A stretch of DNA of 64,000 bases from Gluconacetobacter asukensis (GTDB lineage: Bacteria > Pseudomonadota > Alphaproteobacteria > Acetobacterales > Acetobacteraceae), in the NCBI RefSeq assembly GCF_014174375.1, contig NZ_JABEQE010000008.1, forward strand, positions 124,001 to 188,000, in the 5' to 3' direction. Shown here in pieces: positions 56,957 to 64,000 of the stretch. Positions within the stretch are counted from its first letter, which is position 1. Every line of letters starts with the position of its first letter. The position numbers were made by a program, and so were the translations under genes. The notes beneath the pieces are model-generated. The model was not told the origin of the DNA, did no database searches, and saw only the letters and a program-made list of their open reading frames with translations.

Positions 56957-59227
56957 TTGCACGCTCGCTCCATCCTCGGTTCCCTCGGCCGTACCGCGGC
57001 TTATTCAACGATGCTGATGCTCTCGGTGTCGATGCCCGCCATCGCGTCGGCCCCGGAGCAGGCGCAGGTCGACGCCAACGCTAAAAAACCGGCGAACACC
57101 GCCCCGGCGACGGCACCGGCCGCCAGGGCGCCCGCCAGCGCCGCAGCCACGCCGGCCCCCGGCACAGGCCCAACGGACGAGCAGATCATCGTGCAGGCCA
57201 AGCGCCGCAACCAGATGGAAGTCATCTCCGGCGGCCAGCTCGGCGCGCTGGGCACGAAGAAGGGGCTGGACGTGCCCTTCAACGTCCGCAGCTACACCTC
57301 TGCCCTGATCCTGAACCAGCAGTCGCAGACACTCGGACAGGTGCTGGAGAACGATCCGTCGGTGCGCACGACCTACGGCTACGGCAATTTCTCCGAGCAG
57401 TTCGTCATTCGCGGCTTCCCCGTCTATGGCGACGACGTGTCGATCAACGGGCTCTACGGCATCGTGCCCCGCCAGCTCGTCTCGCCGCAGCTCTATGACC
57501 AGGTGCAGGTGCTCAACGGCGCCAGCGCCTTCCTCAACGGCGCGGCGCCTGGCGGCTCCTCCATCGGCGGCAACATCAACCTGATGTTCAAACATGCCGG
57601 CGAAACCCCGCTGACACGCATGACCGGCGATTACGAAAGCGCCGGCATGGGCGGCGGCAATGTCGATGCCGGCCGCCGTTTCGGCACCGACAACCAGTTC
57701 GGCGTCCGGATCAACGTCGCGGGCAAGAGCGGCCAGACTTCCATCGACCTGGAACGCCGCCATTCGGTGGCGGTCGGCGGCGGCTTCGACTGGCGCAGCC
57801 GCGACGGCGCGACCCGCGTGACGCTGGACATGGATTACGAGAACCAGGGCGTGGAACAGGGCCGCCCCGGCGTGCTGCTCGGCGCGGGCCTGACACGCGT
57901 GCCGCGCGCCCCCTCGCCGTCGAGCAATTACGGCCAGCCCTGGACCTTTACCGAGCTGAACTACATTTTCGGCATGCTCAACGTGGAGCATGATTTCTCC
58001 AAGCACCTGATGGCCTATGCGGCCTTCGGCGGTCTCGGCGGCAACGAAAAGGGCAATTATTCCAGCCTGACCGTCACCAACGCCGCAACCGGCGCCGGAA
58101 CCAACGGGTCGATGTATGTGCCCTACATCCAGACCAACGAGAGCACCCGGGCCGGTATCCGCGCGCATTTCAACACCGGCCCACTGAAACACGAGGTCAA
58201 TGCCGGCGGCTCCGGCCTGCGGTCCGAGACCGACACCGCCTATGCCTTCGCGCTGACCTCTCTCAGCTCCAACCTCTACCACCCGACCTTCTACCGGCAG
58301 TCGGCCCCCGAAACGTTCGTGGGCGGCAATGTCAGCAATCCGCAGAAGAACGGCTATACCCGCCTTTACAGCCTCTTCTTCTCCGACACCGTTTCCGCAT
58401 TCGACGATCGCGTGGCCCTGACCGCCGGGTTCCGGTACCAGAATATCTTCGCGAACAACTACGCCTACGGCACCGCCACCACCCGGTACAGTCAGGATGC
58501 CTTCACCCCCGTCGTCGGGCTGGTGGTGCACCCGACACGCCAGACATCCATCTATTTCAACCGGATCGAAGGGCTGGCGCAGGGGCCGCAGGCCTCGGGC
58601 AACGTCGTCAATACCGGGCAGATGTTCCCGCCCTATCAGAGCGTCCAGTATGAAATCGGCGCGAAATACGACATCGGGCGCTTCAACACCTCGCTCGCAG
58701 TGTACCAGATTTCGCAGCCGAATGCCTACACGGCCCCCTACGGCACTGGCGGGCAATCCATCTTCACCGTCGACGGGCAGCAGCGCAATCGCGGCATCGA
58801 ATGGACGATCAACGGCGAGATCATGAAAGGCCTGCGCTTCAACGGCGGCACGTCGATCATCGACGCCAACCAGCGCCGCACAACGGCCGGCGCGTATGAC
58901 GGCAACCGCGCCATCGGCGTGCCGGGCTACACGATCAACGCCAATCTGGAATACGACCTGCCGTTCCTCAAGGGCGGCACGCTGACGGGCCAGGCCATCC
59001 GCACCGGCCACCAGTGGGCGGACAACGCCAATACCCTGCGCGTTCCGGGCTGGACCCGTTTCGACCTCGGCGCCCGCTACACGTTCCTGGTCGATCACAA
59101 GGCGATGACGGCCCGCTTCGGCGTCGAGAACCTGGCCAACACCCGCTACTGGGCCTCGGCCTTCGGGGGCTACCTGCTGCAAGGCATGCCCCGGACCTTC
59201 AAATTCTCGATCACGGCCGACCTGTAA
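56957..59227 (+). CDS. TonB-dependent siderophore receptor
   Basis: Outer-membrane receptor of about 756 residues. A signal peptide (LGRTAAYSTMLMLSVSMPAIASA) is followed by an Ala/Pro-rich linker and a TonB box near TDEQIIVQAKRR. The plug domain spans TLGQVLENDPSVRTTYGYGNFSEQFVIRG and the region around VQVLNGASAFLNG. A 22-strand barrel ends in FKFSITADL, an aromatic C terminus typical of barrel insertion. The start appears to be TTG 56957 after GAGG; the frame opens at 56891 and another ATG lies at 57011. Divergent from the DUF3649-like/PepSY/DUF3325 set, probably co-regulated by iron. Confidence 0.88.
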   Translation: MHARSILGSLGRTAAYSTMLMLSVSMPAIASAPEQAQVDANAKKPANTAPATAPAARAPASAAATPAPGTGPTDEQIIVQAKRRNQMEVISGGQLGALGTKKGLDVPFNVRSYTSALILNQQSQTLGQVLENDPSVRTTYGYGNFSEQFVIRGFPVYGDDVSINGLYGIVPRQLVSPQLYDQVQVLNGASAFLNGAAPGGSSIGGNINLMFKHAGETPLTRMTGDYESAGMGGGNVDAGRRFGTDNQFGVRINVAGKSGQTSIDLERRHSVAVGGGFDWRSRDGATRVTLDMDYENQGVEQGRPGVLLGAGLTRVPRAPSPSSNYGQPWTFTELNYIFGMLNVEHDFSKHLMAYAAFGGLGGNEKGNYSSLTVTNAATGAGTNGSMYVPYIQTNESTRAGIRAHFNTGPLKHEVNAGGSGLRSETDTAYAFALTSLSSNLYHPTFYRQSAPETFVGGNVSNPQKNGYTRLYSLFFSDTVSAFDDRVALTAGFRYQNIFANNYAYGTATTRYSQDAFTPVVGLVVHPTRQTSIYFNRIEGLAQGPQASGNVVNTGQMFPPYQSVQYEIGAKYDIGRFNTSLAVYQISQPNAYTAPYGTGGQSIFTVDGQQRNRGIEWTINGEIMKGLRFNGGTSIIDANQRRTTAGAYDGNRAIGVPGYTINANLEYDLPFLKGGTLTGQAIRTGHQWADNANTLRVPGWTRFDLGARYTFLVDHKAMTARFGVENLANTRYWASAFGGYLLQGMPRTFKFSITADL

Positions 59228-59245
59228 GCCCCGACGCGGTAGACG

Positions 59246-59271
59246 CCGCCCGGCCGCGCAAGGCCGGGCGG
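59246..59271 (+). terminator. Hairpin after the TonB receptor gene
   Basis: CCGCCCGGCC and GGCCGGGCGG form a perfect 10-bp G+C stem around GCGCAA, 18 bp past the stop. Only a weak T run (GTTTCGG) follows, so termination is likely but not ideal. Confidence 0.55.
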
Positions 59272-59373
59272 ACGTCACGTTTCGGTCAGCATGCGGTATC
59301 GAACCACCGCATTTCGGACCCGGCGCGAAAATGATGCTAGCTTTTCAGCCTGTTGCAGAACGAGGAGCAAATG

Positions 59374-59913
59374 ATGGCCTATTCGTGCAAGACAATGATG
59401 GCGGCGCTCGGCCTGGGGCTGCTCGCCCTTCCCGTCTCCGCGCTGGCGGCCGACAGACTGACGGGCGACCTCAAGGGCAGCGATGGCGCCTCCCACGGCA
59501 CGGTCGAGGTCACGGAAGCGCCGAAAGGCGTCATCCTGCGCATCACCGCAACCGGCCTCACCCCCGGCTGGCACGGCGTGCATTTCCACGAGAAAGGCAC
59601 CTGCGCGCCCCCCGCATTCAAGAGCGCCGGCGGCCATGTCCATGCCCATGACATCGCCAAGCCCGTGCACGGCCTGCTGAACGCCAACGCCAACGATTCG
59701 GGCGACCTGCCGAACATCCATGTCGGCACCGACGGCACCGCGACGGTCGAGCTCTATTCCACCCTGGTGTCCTTCAAGGGCGATGGCGGACGCCCCGCCC
59801 TGGTGGATGCCGACGGGTCATCGCTGGTCATTCACGTCAAACCCGACGATTACCAGACCCAGCCGATCGGCGGCGCCGGAGACCGGGCAGCCTGCGCGGT
59901 CCTGGCCGAATAA
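59374..59913 (+). CDS. sodC: Periplasmic Cu/Zn superoxide dismutase with altered zinc ligand
   Basis: Dismutates superoxide in the periplasm. After a signal peptide (to about LAAD) the chain has the copper ligands GVHFHEKGTC, the bridging His in GGHVHAHD, a second zinc His in KPVHG, the motif SGDLPNIHV with the zinc Asp, the last copper His in LVIHVKPDDY and the active-site Arg in GDRAACAVL. Where most family members have HxGD for the third zinc His, this protein has DSGD, so Asp replaces His. The disulfide cysteines are kept. The start is ATG 59374, after GGAG; ATG 59371 is next to it. 179 residues. Confidence 0.9.
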   Translation: MAYSCKTMMAALGLGLLALPVSALAADRLTGDLKGSDGASHGTVEVTEAPKGVILRITATGLTPGWHGVHFHEKGTCAPPAFKSAGGHVHAHDIAKPVHGLLNANANDSGDLPNIHVGTDGTATVELYSTLVSFKGDGGRPALVDADGSSLVIHVKPDDYQTQPIGGAGDRAACAVLAE

Positions 59914-59924
59914 GCCACCGCGCC

Positions 59925-59962
59925 GGTGGGGGAGAAAGACCATACGGCCTCCCTCCCCCACC
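59925..59962. terminator. Possible terminator hairpin between sodC and the lipoprotein gene
   Basis: GGTGGGGGAG (59925-59934) pairs with CTCCCCCACC (59953-59962) around an 18-nt loop. No T tract follows. It lies between two convergent genes. Confidence 0.35.
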
Positions 59963-59969
59963 CACCCGC

Positions 59970-60227
59970 TTAATGCACGTTCCCGTAAGACGGCGCTCCC
60001 AGCCCTGGGCACGAGCACGCAGATCCCAGCGGCACCTGCGTCGGCAGATGGCAGCTATAGACGCCCGCCTTGCACAGATAGCCGTAACCGGCGATCGGCG
60101 CGCCGGGCGGCGGCGGATATCCCTCCGCCACGCCCGTGCATCCGGCAGGCAGCGCCGCCAGCCCGGCCAGGATCAGGACCATCTGCCCTTTCGTGACCAA
60201 CCGGCGCGCAATGCGATAGGTCGCCAT
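59970..60227 (-). CDS. Small lipoprotein of unknown function
   Basis: An 85-residue product. The N terminus is basic, followed by a hydrophobic stretch and the lipobox PAGC, so it should be lipidated. The rest is Gly-, Pro- and Tyr-rich with four more cysteines (YLCKAG, SCHLPT, ACSCPG). The start has an excellent ribosome site (GGAGG, 5 bp before ATG 60227). Unrecognised; convergent with sodC and downstream of the BaiN-type gene's 3' end. Confidence 0.6.
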   Translation of the reverse strand: MATYRIARRLVTKGQMVLILAGLAALPAGCTGVAEGYPPPPGAPIAGYGYLCKAGVYSCHLPTQVPLGSACSCPGLGAPSYGNVH

Positions 60228-60298
60228 TCCGTCCTCCCGTTCCATGGGACAAGGACCATCAAACGGCTGGCCGCACCGGGTAGTTGCCTGCCCGGCTT

Positions 60299-61495
60299 TC
60301 AACCCTTCTCGGCAATGGCACGACCGGCCGCATGGCCGCTGGCCCAGGCCCACTGGAAATTATATCCCCCCAGCCAGCCGGTGACATCCACCGCCTCGCC
60401 CACCGCGTAGAGGCCGGGCACCGCCCGGGCCTCCATGGTGCGTGACGACAGGTCGCGCGTATCGATGCCACCACGCGTCACCTCGGCCTTGGCAAAGCCC
60501 TCGCTCCCGGCCGGCGTCAGGCTCCACCCGGCCAGAACCTGGCCCAGGCGGTTCAGCACCGTGTCGGAGACATCGCCCACCGGCCGTTCCGGCAGATGGC
60601 GCGCCGCCATCGCCTGCGCAAAACGCTGCGGCAGAAAGCCCGCCAGCATCGTCCGCCCCTCGACCCGTGGCCGCTGGCGCTTCGCCTCGCGCAGTACGGC
60701 ACCGGCATCGCATCCGGGCAGCAGGTTCAGGCTGATCGCCCGGCCCGGCTCCCAATAGGACGAAATCTGCAGGATCGCCGGCCCGGACAGGCCACGATGG
60801 GTGAACAGCATCGATTCGCGAAACCGCGCGCCACCGCACTGGGCCAGCACGTCCTGCGAAACGCCGGCCAGCTCGCGCGTCCATTCCAACTCCGCCGCAT
60901 CCAGCGTCAGCGGAACCAGCGCCGGGGCCGTGGGCGTGACGCGCAGCCCGAACTGCCGGGCCAGCCCATGCGAGAGCCCGCTCGCCCCCATGCGCGGAAT
61001 CGACAGGCCACCGGTCGCCAGCACCAGGGACGGCGCGCGGAAGATCCCGCGATCGGTCTCCACGCTGAACCCCTCGCCGCCCGTCACCCCCACGATCCGG
61101 TGCGAAAGGCGGATATCCACGCCGCCGGCCGCGCATTCCGCCAGCAGCATGGCCACCACCTGCCGCGCCGATCCGTCGCAGAATAATTGCCCCAACGTCT
61201 TCTCGTGCCACGCAATGCCGTGGCGGCCGATCATCTCCAGGATGTCGGACGGGCCGAAACGGGCCAGGGCCGATTTGGCGAAATGCGGATTACCGGACAA
61301 AAATCGCCCGGCCTCCGTATCCAGATTGGTGAAATTGCAGCGCCCACCGCCCGAAATCAGGATCTTGCGCCCGGCTTCGGCCGCATGGTCCAGCACCACC
61401 ACGCGCCGCCCGCGCTGGCCGGCGGCCAGCGCCGCCATCAGCCCGGCCGCCCCGGCGCCCAGGACGATGGCGTCGGCATCGATCGTCACGGACAT
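60299..61495 (-). CDS. BaiN/HI0933-family NAD(P)/FAD-dependent flavoprotein
   Basis: FAD enzyme family of uncertain reaction, often annotated as aminoacetone oxidase. The dinucleotide-binding site reads VLGAGAAGLMAALAAGQRG and is followed by AGRKILISGGGRCNFTN, the family mark. Near the C terminus the second FAD segment is PGLYAVGEAVDVTGWLGGYNFQWAWASG. At 398 residues it is complete. It is followed, going leftward, by the lipoprotein gene on the same strand, with 71 bp between. Confidence 0.85.
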   Translation of the reverse strand: MSVTIDADAIVLGAGAAGLMAALAAGQRGRRVVVLDHAAEAGRKILISGGGRCNFTNLDTEAGRFLSGNPHFAKSALARFGPSDILEMIGRHGIAWHEKTLGQLFCDGSARQVVAMLLAECAAGGVDIRLSHRIVGVTGGEGFSVETDRGIFRAPSLVLATGGLSIPRMGASGLSHGLARQFGLRVTPTAPALVPLTLDAAELEWTRELAGVSQDVLAQCGGARFRESMLFTHRGLSGPAILQISSYWEPGRAISLNLLPGCDAGAVLREAKRQRPRVEGRTMLAGFLPQRFAQAMAARHLPERPVGDVSDTVLNRLGQVLAGWSLTPAGSEGFAKAEVTRGGIDTRDLSSRTMEARAVPGLYAVGEAVDVTGWLGGYNFQWAWASGHAAGRAIAEKG

Positions 61496-61502
61496 CGGCC
61501 GG

Positions 61503-62171
61503 TCAGAAATCGAGGTCGGCGTAATGATCCGGCGGCACGATTCCCGTCACCCGATCATTCAGCAGCGGGCGGAAGCACGGGCGGGATTTCATCCTGGCGT
61601 ACCAGTCCTTGGCGGCCGGAGCCTTGCTCCAATCGACATCGTTGATGAAATCCAGGCAGGACAGATGGGACGCGGCGGCGAAATCGGCCAGCGAAAGGGT
61701 GGGCCCCGCCAGCCATTTCCGCGTCTCCGCCAGCCAGTCCAGATACGACATATGATAGCGGATATTGGCATATCCGGCCCGCAGCGCATTGCCGTCCGGG
61801 TTGCCCCGTCCCGCAATCCGCTTCATCACCTTTTCATGCAGCAGGTTCTGCGTGACCTCGTTCGCGAATTTCTCGTCGAACCAGGCAACCAGCCGCCGCA
61901 CCTCGACGCGCTCGGCCAGCGTCCGCCCCAGCAGCGGCGTATCGGGATAGGCTTCCTCCAGATATTCGCAGATCACGGACGAATTGGGAATCGAAAGCCC
62001 GTTTTCCTCGACCAGCATGGGGACGGTGCCAGCCGGGTTGGCCGACAGATATTCGGGCCGGCGTTCCCAGACCCGTTCCATCATCGGTTCGAACGGCAGC
62101 CGCTTCTCGCCCAGGACCAGACGAACCTTGCGGCAATAGGGCGAGAGAGGAAGATGATAGAGAATGCGCAT
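61503..62171 (-). CDS. Glutathione S-transferase family protein
   Basis: A 222-residue GST-fold protein. The thioredoxin-like N-terminal domain has LPLSPYCRKVRLVLGEKRL with its CxxxV-type active-site region, the cis-Pro turn GTVPMLVEENG and the glutathione-binding SIPNSSVICEYLEE. The helical C-terminal domain includes LSLADFAAASHLSC. Substrate unknown. Its stop is 7 bp from the upstream end of the BaiN-type gene, so both are likely co-transcribed. Confidence 0.85.
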   Translation of the reverse strand: MRILYHLPLSPYCRKVRLVLGEKRLPFEPMMERVWERRPEYLSANPAGTVPMLVEENGLSIPNSSVICEYLEEAYPDTPLLGRTLAERVEVRRLVAWFDEKFANEVTQNLLHEKVMKRIAGRGNPDGNALRAGYANIRYHMSYLDWLAETRKWLAGPTLSLADFAAASHLSCLDFINDVDWSKAPAAKDWYARMKSRPCFRPLLNDRVTGIVPPDHYADLDF

Positions 62172-62318
62172 TGTGACAGTTTATTCCATCGAATCCCGCC
62201 TCGCCAAGGCCCGCCGCGCGCCCCCGCGGAAATCGCAGCCCGCACGCGCGGATCGCTCGACAGCGCCCCGTTCTCACGGTAGCTGGAACGGGTTCCCTTC
62301 CCCGCAACGTGAAGGTCC

Positions 62319-63050
62319 GTGACGCCCTTGTCCGACGAAACCCGACCGCTTCCCCGCATCCGCGCCCGTGGCCGCTCATTCCTGGCCCTGGTGCTTTCCC
62401 CCGAAGCCGAACTGGACGACTGGCTGCGCGGGCTGGATGCCCAGATCGCGCGCTCGCCCTCCTTCTTCGTGGGCAAGCCGATCATCCTGGATCTGGGCCT
62501 GCTGGCAGGCGACGCCGAAGGACTGGCGGAACTCTATCCCGCCCTGCTGGAGCGCGGGGTCCGCGTCATCGGAATCGAAGGGGGCGACCCGGACTGGCCG
62601 GCGGTGGCCGGCTGGGACTGGCCCATGGGCTTCGACGGCGGCCGCGCCGCCGGCACGGTGGAACTGCCCGAGGACAATACAGGCCATGCCGCGCCCATGC
62701 CTCCCGCGCCATCAGGGCCGGCGGCGGCGCTGATCGTCGAGGGGCCGGTACGGTCGGGGCAGTCGGTCCAGAACCCCGACGGAGATGTGGTGGTCATCGG
62801 GTCCGTGGCCTCGGGGGCCGAAATCTCGGCCGGCGGCTCGGTCCATGTCTACGGCACCCTGCGCGGGCGGGCGATCGCCGGCATGGGGGGGCAGACCGGG
62901 GCGCGGATCTTCGCGGCGGTGATGAAGGCCGAGCTCCTGGCGATCGACGGGTATTACATGATCGCCGAGGAAATCGACCCAACCCTGCTCGACCGCTCCG
63001 CCCAGGCCATGCTGGAGGACGATACCCTGGTCGTCCGGACATTGAACTGA
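62319..63050 (+). CDS. minC: Septum site-determining protein MinC
   Basis: FtsZ-polymerisation inhibitor that, with MinD, keeps the division septum at mid-cell. The N-terminal domain is weakly conserved. The C-terminal beta-helix domain is clear: NPDGDVVVIGSVASGAEISAGGSVHVYGTLRGRA and MGGQTGARIFA. 243 residues. The start is GTG 62319, with AAGG close by. minD follows after a repeat element and a 105-bp spacer, in the expected minC-minD order. Confidence 0.9.
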   Translation: MTPLSDETRPLPRIRARGRSFLALVLSPEAELDDWLRGLDAQIARSPSFFVGKPIILDLGLLAGDAEGLAELYPALLERGVRVIGIEGGDPDWPAVAGWDWPMGFDGGRAAGTVELPEDNTGHAAPMPPAPSGPAAALIVEGPVRSGQSVQNPDGDVVVIGSVASGAEISAGGSVHVYGTLRGRAIAGMGGQTGARIFAAVMKAELLAIDGYYMIAEEIDPTLLDRSAQAMLEDDTLVVRTLN

Positions 63051-63106
63051 GAGGTTGTTTCAAAAGCCCCGCTGGCGGTGGCCATCGAAACTTTTGAAAC
63101 AGCCTC
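63051..63106. repeat. Short palindromic repeat, copy 4
   Basis: A 56-bp element with a 16-bp inverted repeat (GAGGTTGTTTCAAAAG against CTTTTGAAACAGCCTC, one mismatch). Its ends match those of copy 2. It starts at the base right after the minC stop and lies between minC and minD. Confidence 0.75.
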
Positions 63107-63211
63107 TGACGAAAATCCCGCTTTCCCGTTGCCCTCACCACATTTCCGCCATTAGATTCATATCAAGACGATGCCGCAGAACGGCAGGTCCGGACATAAG
63201 GAAACACGCAT

Positions 63212-64000
63212 ATGGCCAAGGTGCTGGTTGTCACTTCGGGTAAGGGCGGTGTGGGCAAGACCACATCGACCGCTGCCCTCGGCGCGGCACTGGCCCAGAC
63301 CGGGAAAAATGTCGTCGTCGTCGATTTCGACGTCGGATTGCGCAACCTGGATCTGGTGATGGGGGCCGAACGCCGCGTGGTGTTCGACCTGATCAACGTC
63401 GTGCAGGGCGACGCCAAGCTGGCGCAGGCCCTGATCCGTGACAAGCGCGTGGAAACCCTGTCGATCCTGCCCGCCTCGCAGACCCGCGACAAGGACGCCC
63501 TGACCCCCGAGGGCGTCGCCCGGGTGATCGAGGAACTGCGCGAGAAATTCGACTGGGTGATCTGCGACAGCCCGGCCGGCATCGAGCGCGGCGCGCAGCT
63601 GGCGATGTACCATGCCGACCAGGCCGTGGTGGTGACCAACCCCGAGGTCTCGTCGGTACGCGACAGCGACCGCATCATCGGCATGCTCGACAGCACCACC
63701 GAGCGCGCCAAGAAGGGCGAGAAGATCGACAAGCACCTGCTGCTGACGCGCTACGACCCGTCGCGCGCTGCACGCGGGGAAATGCTGCGCACCGAAGACG
63801 TGCTGGAAATCCTGTCGATCCCCCTGCTGGGCATCATTCCGGAGAGCGAGGAGGTGCTGCGGGCCTCGAATCTCGGCATGCCGGTCACCTTGTCCAACCC
63901 GACCAGCGCACCGTCCCGCGCCTATTTCGAAGCGGTGCGCCGGCTGGAGGGCGAGACCCTGGATGTCAGCGTCCCCACCGAACGCAAGGGCCTGTTCGAC
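63212..64000 (+). CDS. minD: Septum site-determining ATPase MinD, partial
   Basis: Membrane-associated ATPase that recruits MinC and oscillates with MinE. The visible 263 codons include the deviant Walker A SGKGGVGKTT, DFDVGLRNLDL and ICDSPAGIE, and read almost to the end: about 10 residues, including part of the C-terminal membrane helix, lie beyond the right edge. minE is expected next but is outside the window. Confidence 0.95.
   Translation, partial: MAKVLVVTSGKGGVGKTTSTAALGAALAQTGKNVVVVDFDVGLRNLDLVMGAERRVVFDLINVVQGDAKLAQALIRDKRVETLSILPASQTRDKDALTPEGVARVIEELREKFDWVICDSPAGIERGAQLAMYHADQAVVVTNPEVSSVRDSDRIIGMLDSTTERAKKGEKIDKHLLLTRYDPSRAARGEMLRTEDVLEILSIPLLGIIPESEEVLRASNLGMPVTLSNPTSAPSRAYFEAVRRLEGETLDVSVPTERKGLFD

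Overview
The window is a high-GC alphaproteobacterial chromosome segment, most consistent with an acetic acid bacterium (Acetobacteraceae). The grounds are the gene neighbourhoods (dnaN-dnaA-rpsT-mutM/ubiE-coaBC-dut, pcm-tolC, dusB-ntrBC-ntrYX-hfq-hflX, fused ispDF) and protein style. The species cannot be fixed from the sequence alone. No CRISPR array, prophage or intact insertion sequence was seen.

Layout. 1-3.9 kb: dnaN (cut by the window edge), dnaA, rpsT and mutM on the minus strand. 4-9.6 kb: ubiE, coaBC and dut, then a two-gene ABC importer (fused double permease plus an ATPase with an extra C-terminal domain, no binding protein). 9.6-15.8 kb: msrA, valS, a small secreted protein, tolC and pcm on the minus strand. 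16.0-28.35 kb: an exopolysaccharide (EPS) cluster between tRNA-Cys and tRNA-Glu. It is visibly more A+T-rich than its surroundings and splits into two divergent arms around a 588-bp gap. The left arm is a polyprenyl-phosphate sugar transferase, a WecG/TagA-type glycosyltransferase, a Wzy-like polymerase and a Wza-like exporter. The right arm is a Wzz/Wzc-like protein with a broken kinase domain, a DUF6492-type protein, a small secreted protein, a GH44 glucanase, a Wzx-like flippase and a second small secreted protein. Together this is nearly a full Wzy-type pathway (priming, transfer, flipping, polymerisation, length control, export) with a hydrolase built in.

28.4-37.9 kb: a DUF6476-type membrane protein, an RluD-type synthase, rpoH behind a good promoter and a strongly folding leader, purA, hisZ, an archaeal-type phosphoserine aminotransferase, tRNA-Leu, argC, mazG and an inositol-phosphatase-family gene. 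38-47.1 kb: a minus-strand nitrogen and RNA-regulation block, dusB-ntrB-ntrC-ntrY-ntrX-hfq-hflX. 47.3-54.7 kb: ispDF on the plus strand, then rarA, an RluC-like synthase, an AsmA protein and an ATP12 chaperone on the minus strand, mostly coupled by 4-bp overlaps. 54.8-59.3 kb: a TonB-dependent siderophore receptor divergent from a three-gene inner-membrane set (DUF3649-like, PepSY, DUF3325). 59.3-64 kb: sodC, a small lipoprotein, a BaiN-type flavoprotein, a glutathione transferase, minC and the start of minD.

Points that stand out: four palindromic MITE-like repeats, three of them abutting gene ends; a MutM zinc finger with its last Cys replaced by Arg; a SodC zinc-site His replaced by Asp; a Wzc-like pseudokinase; the rpoH leader fold; and the EPS arm that mixes a GH44 enzyme with two small cysteine-containing secreted proteins.
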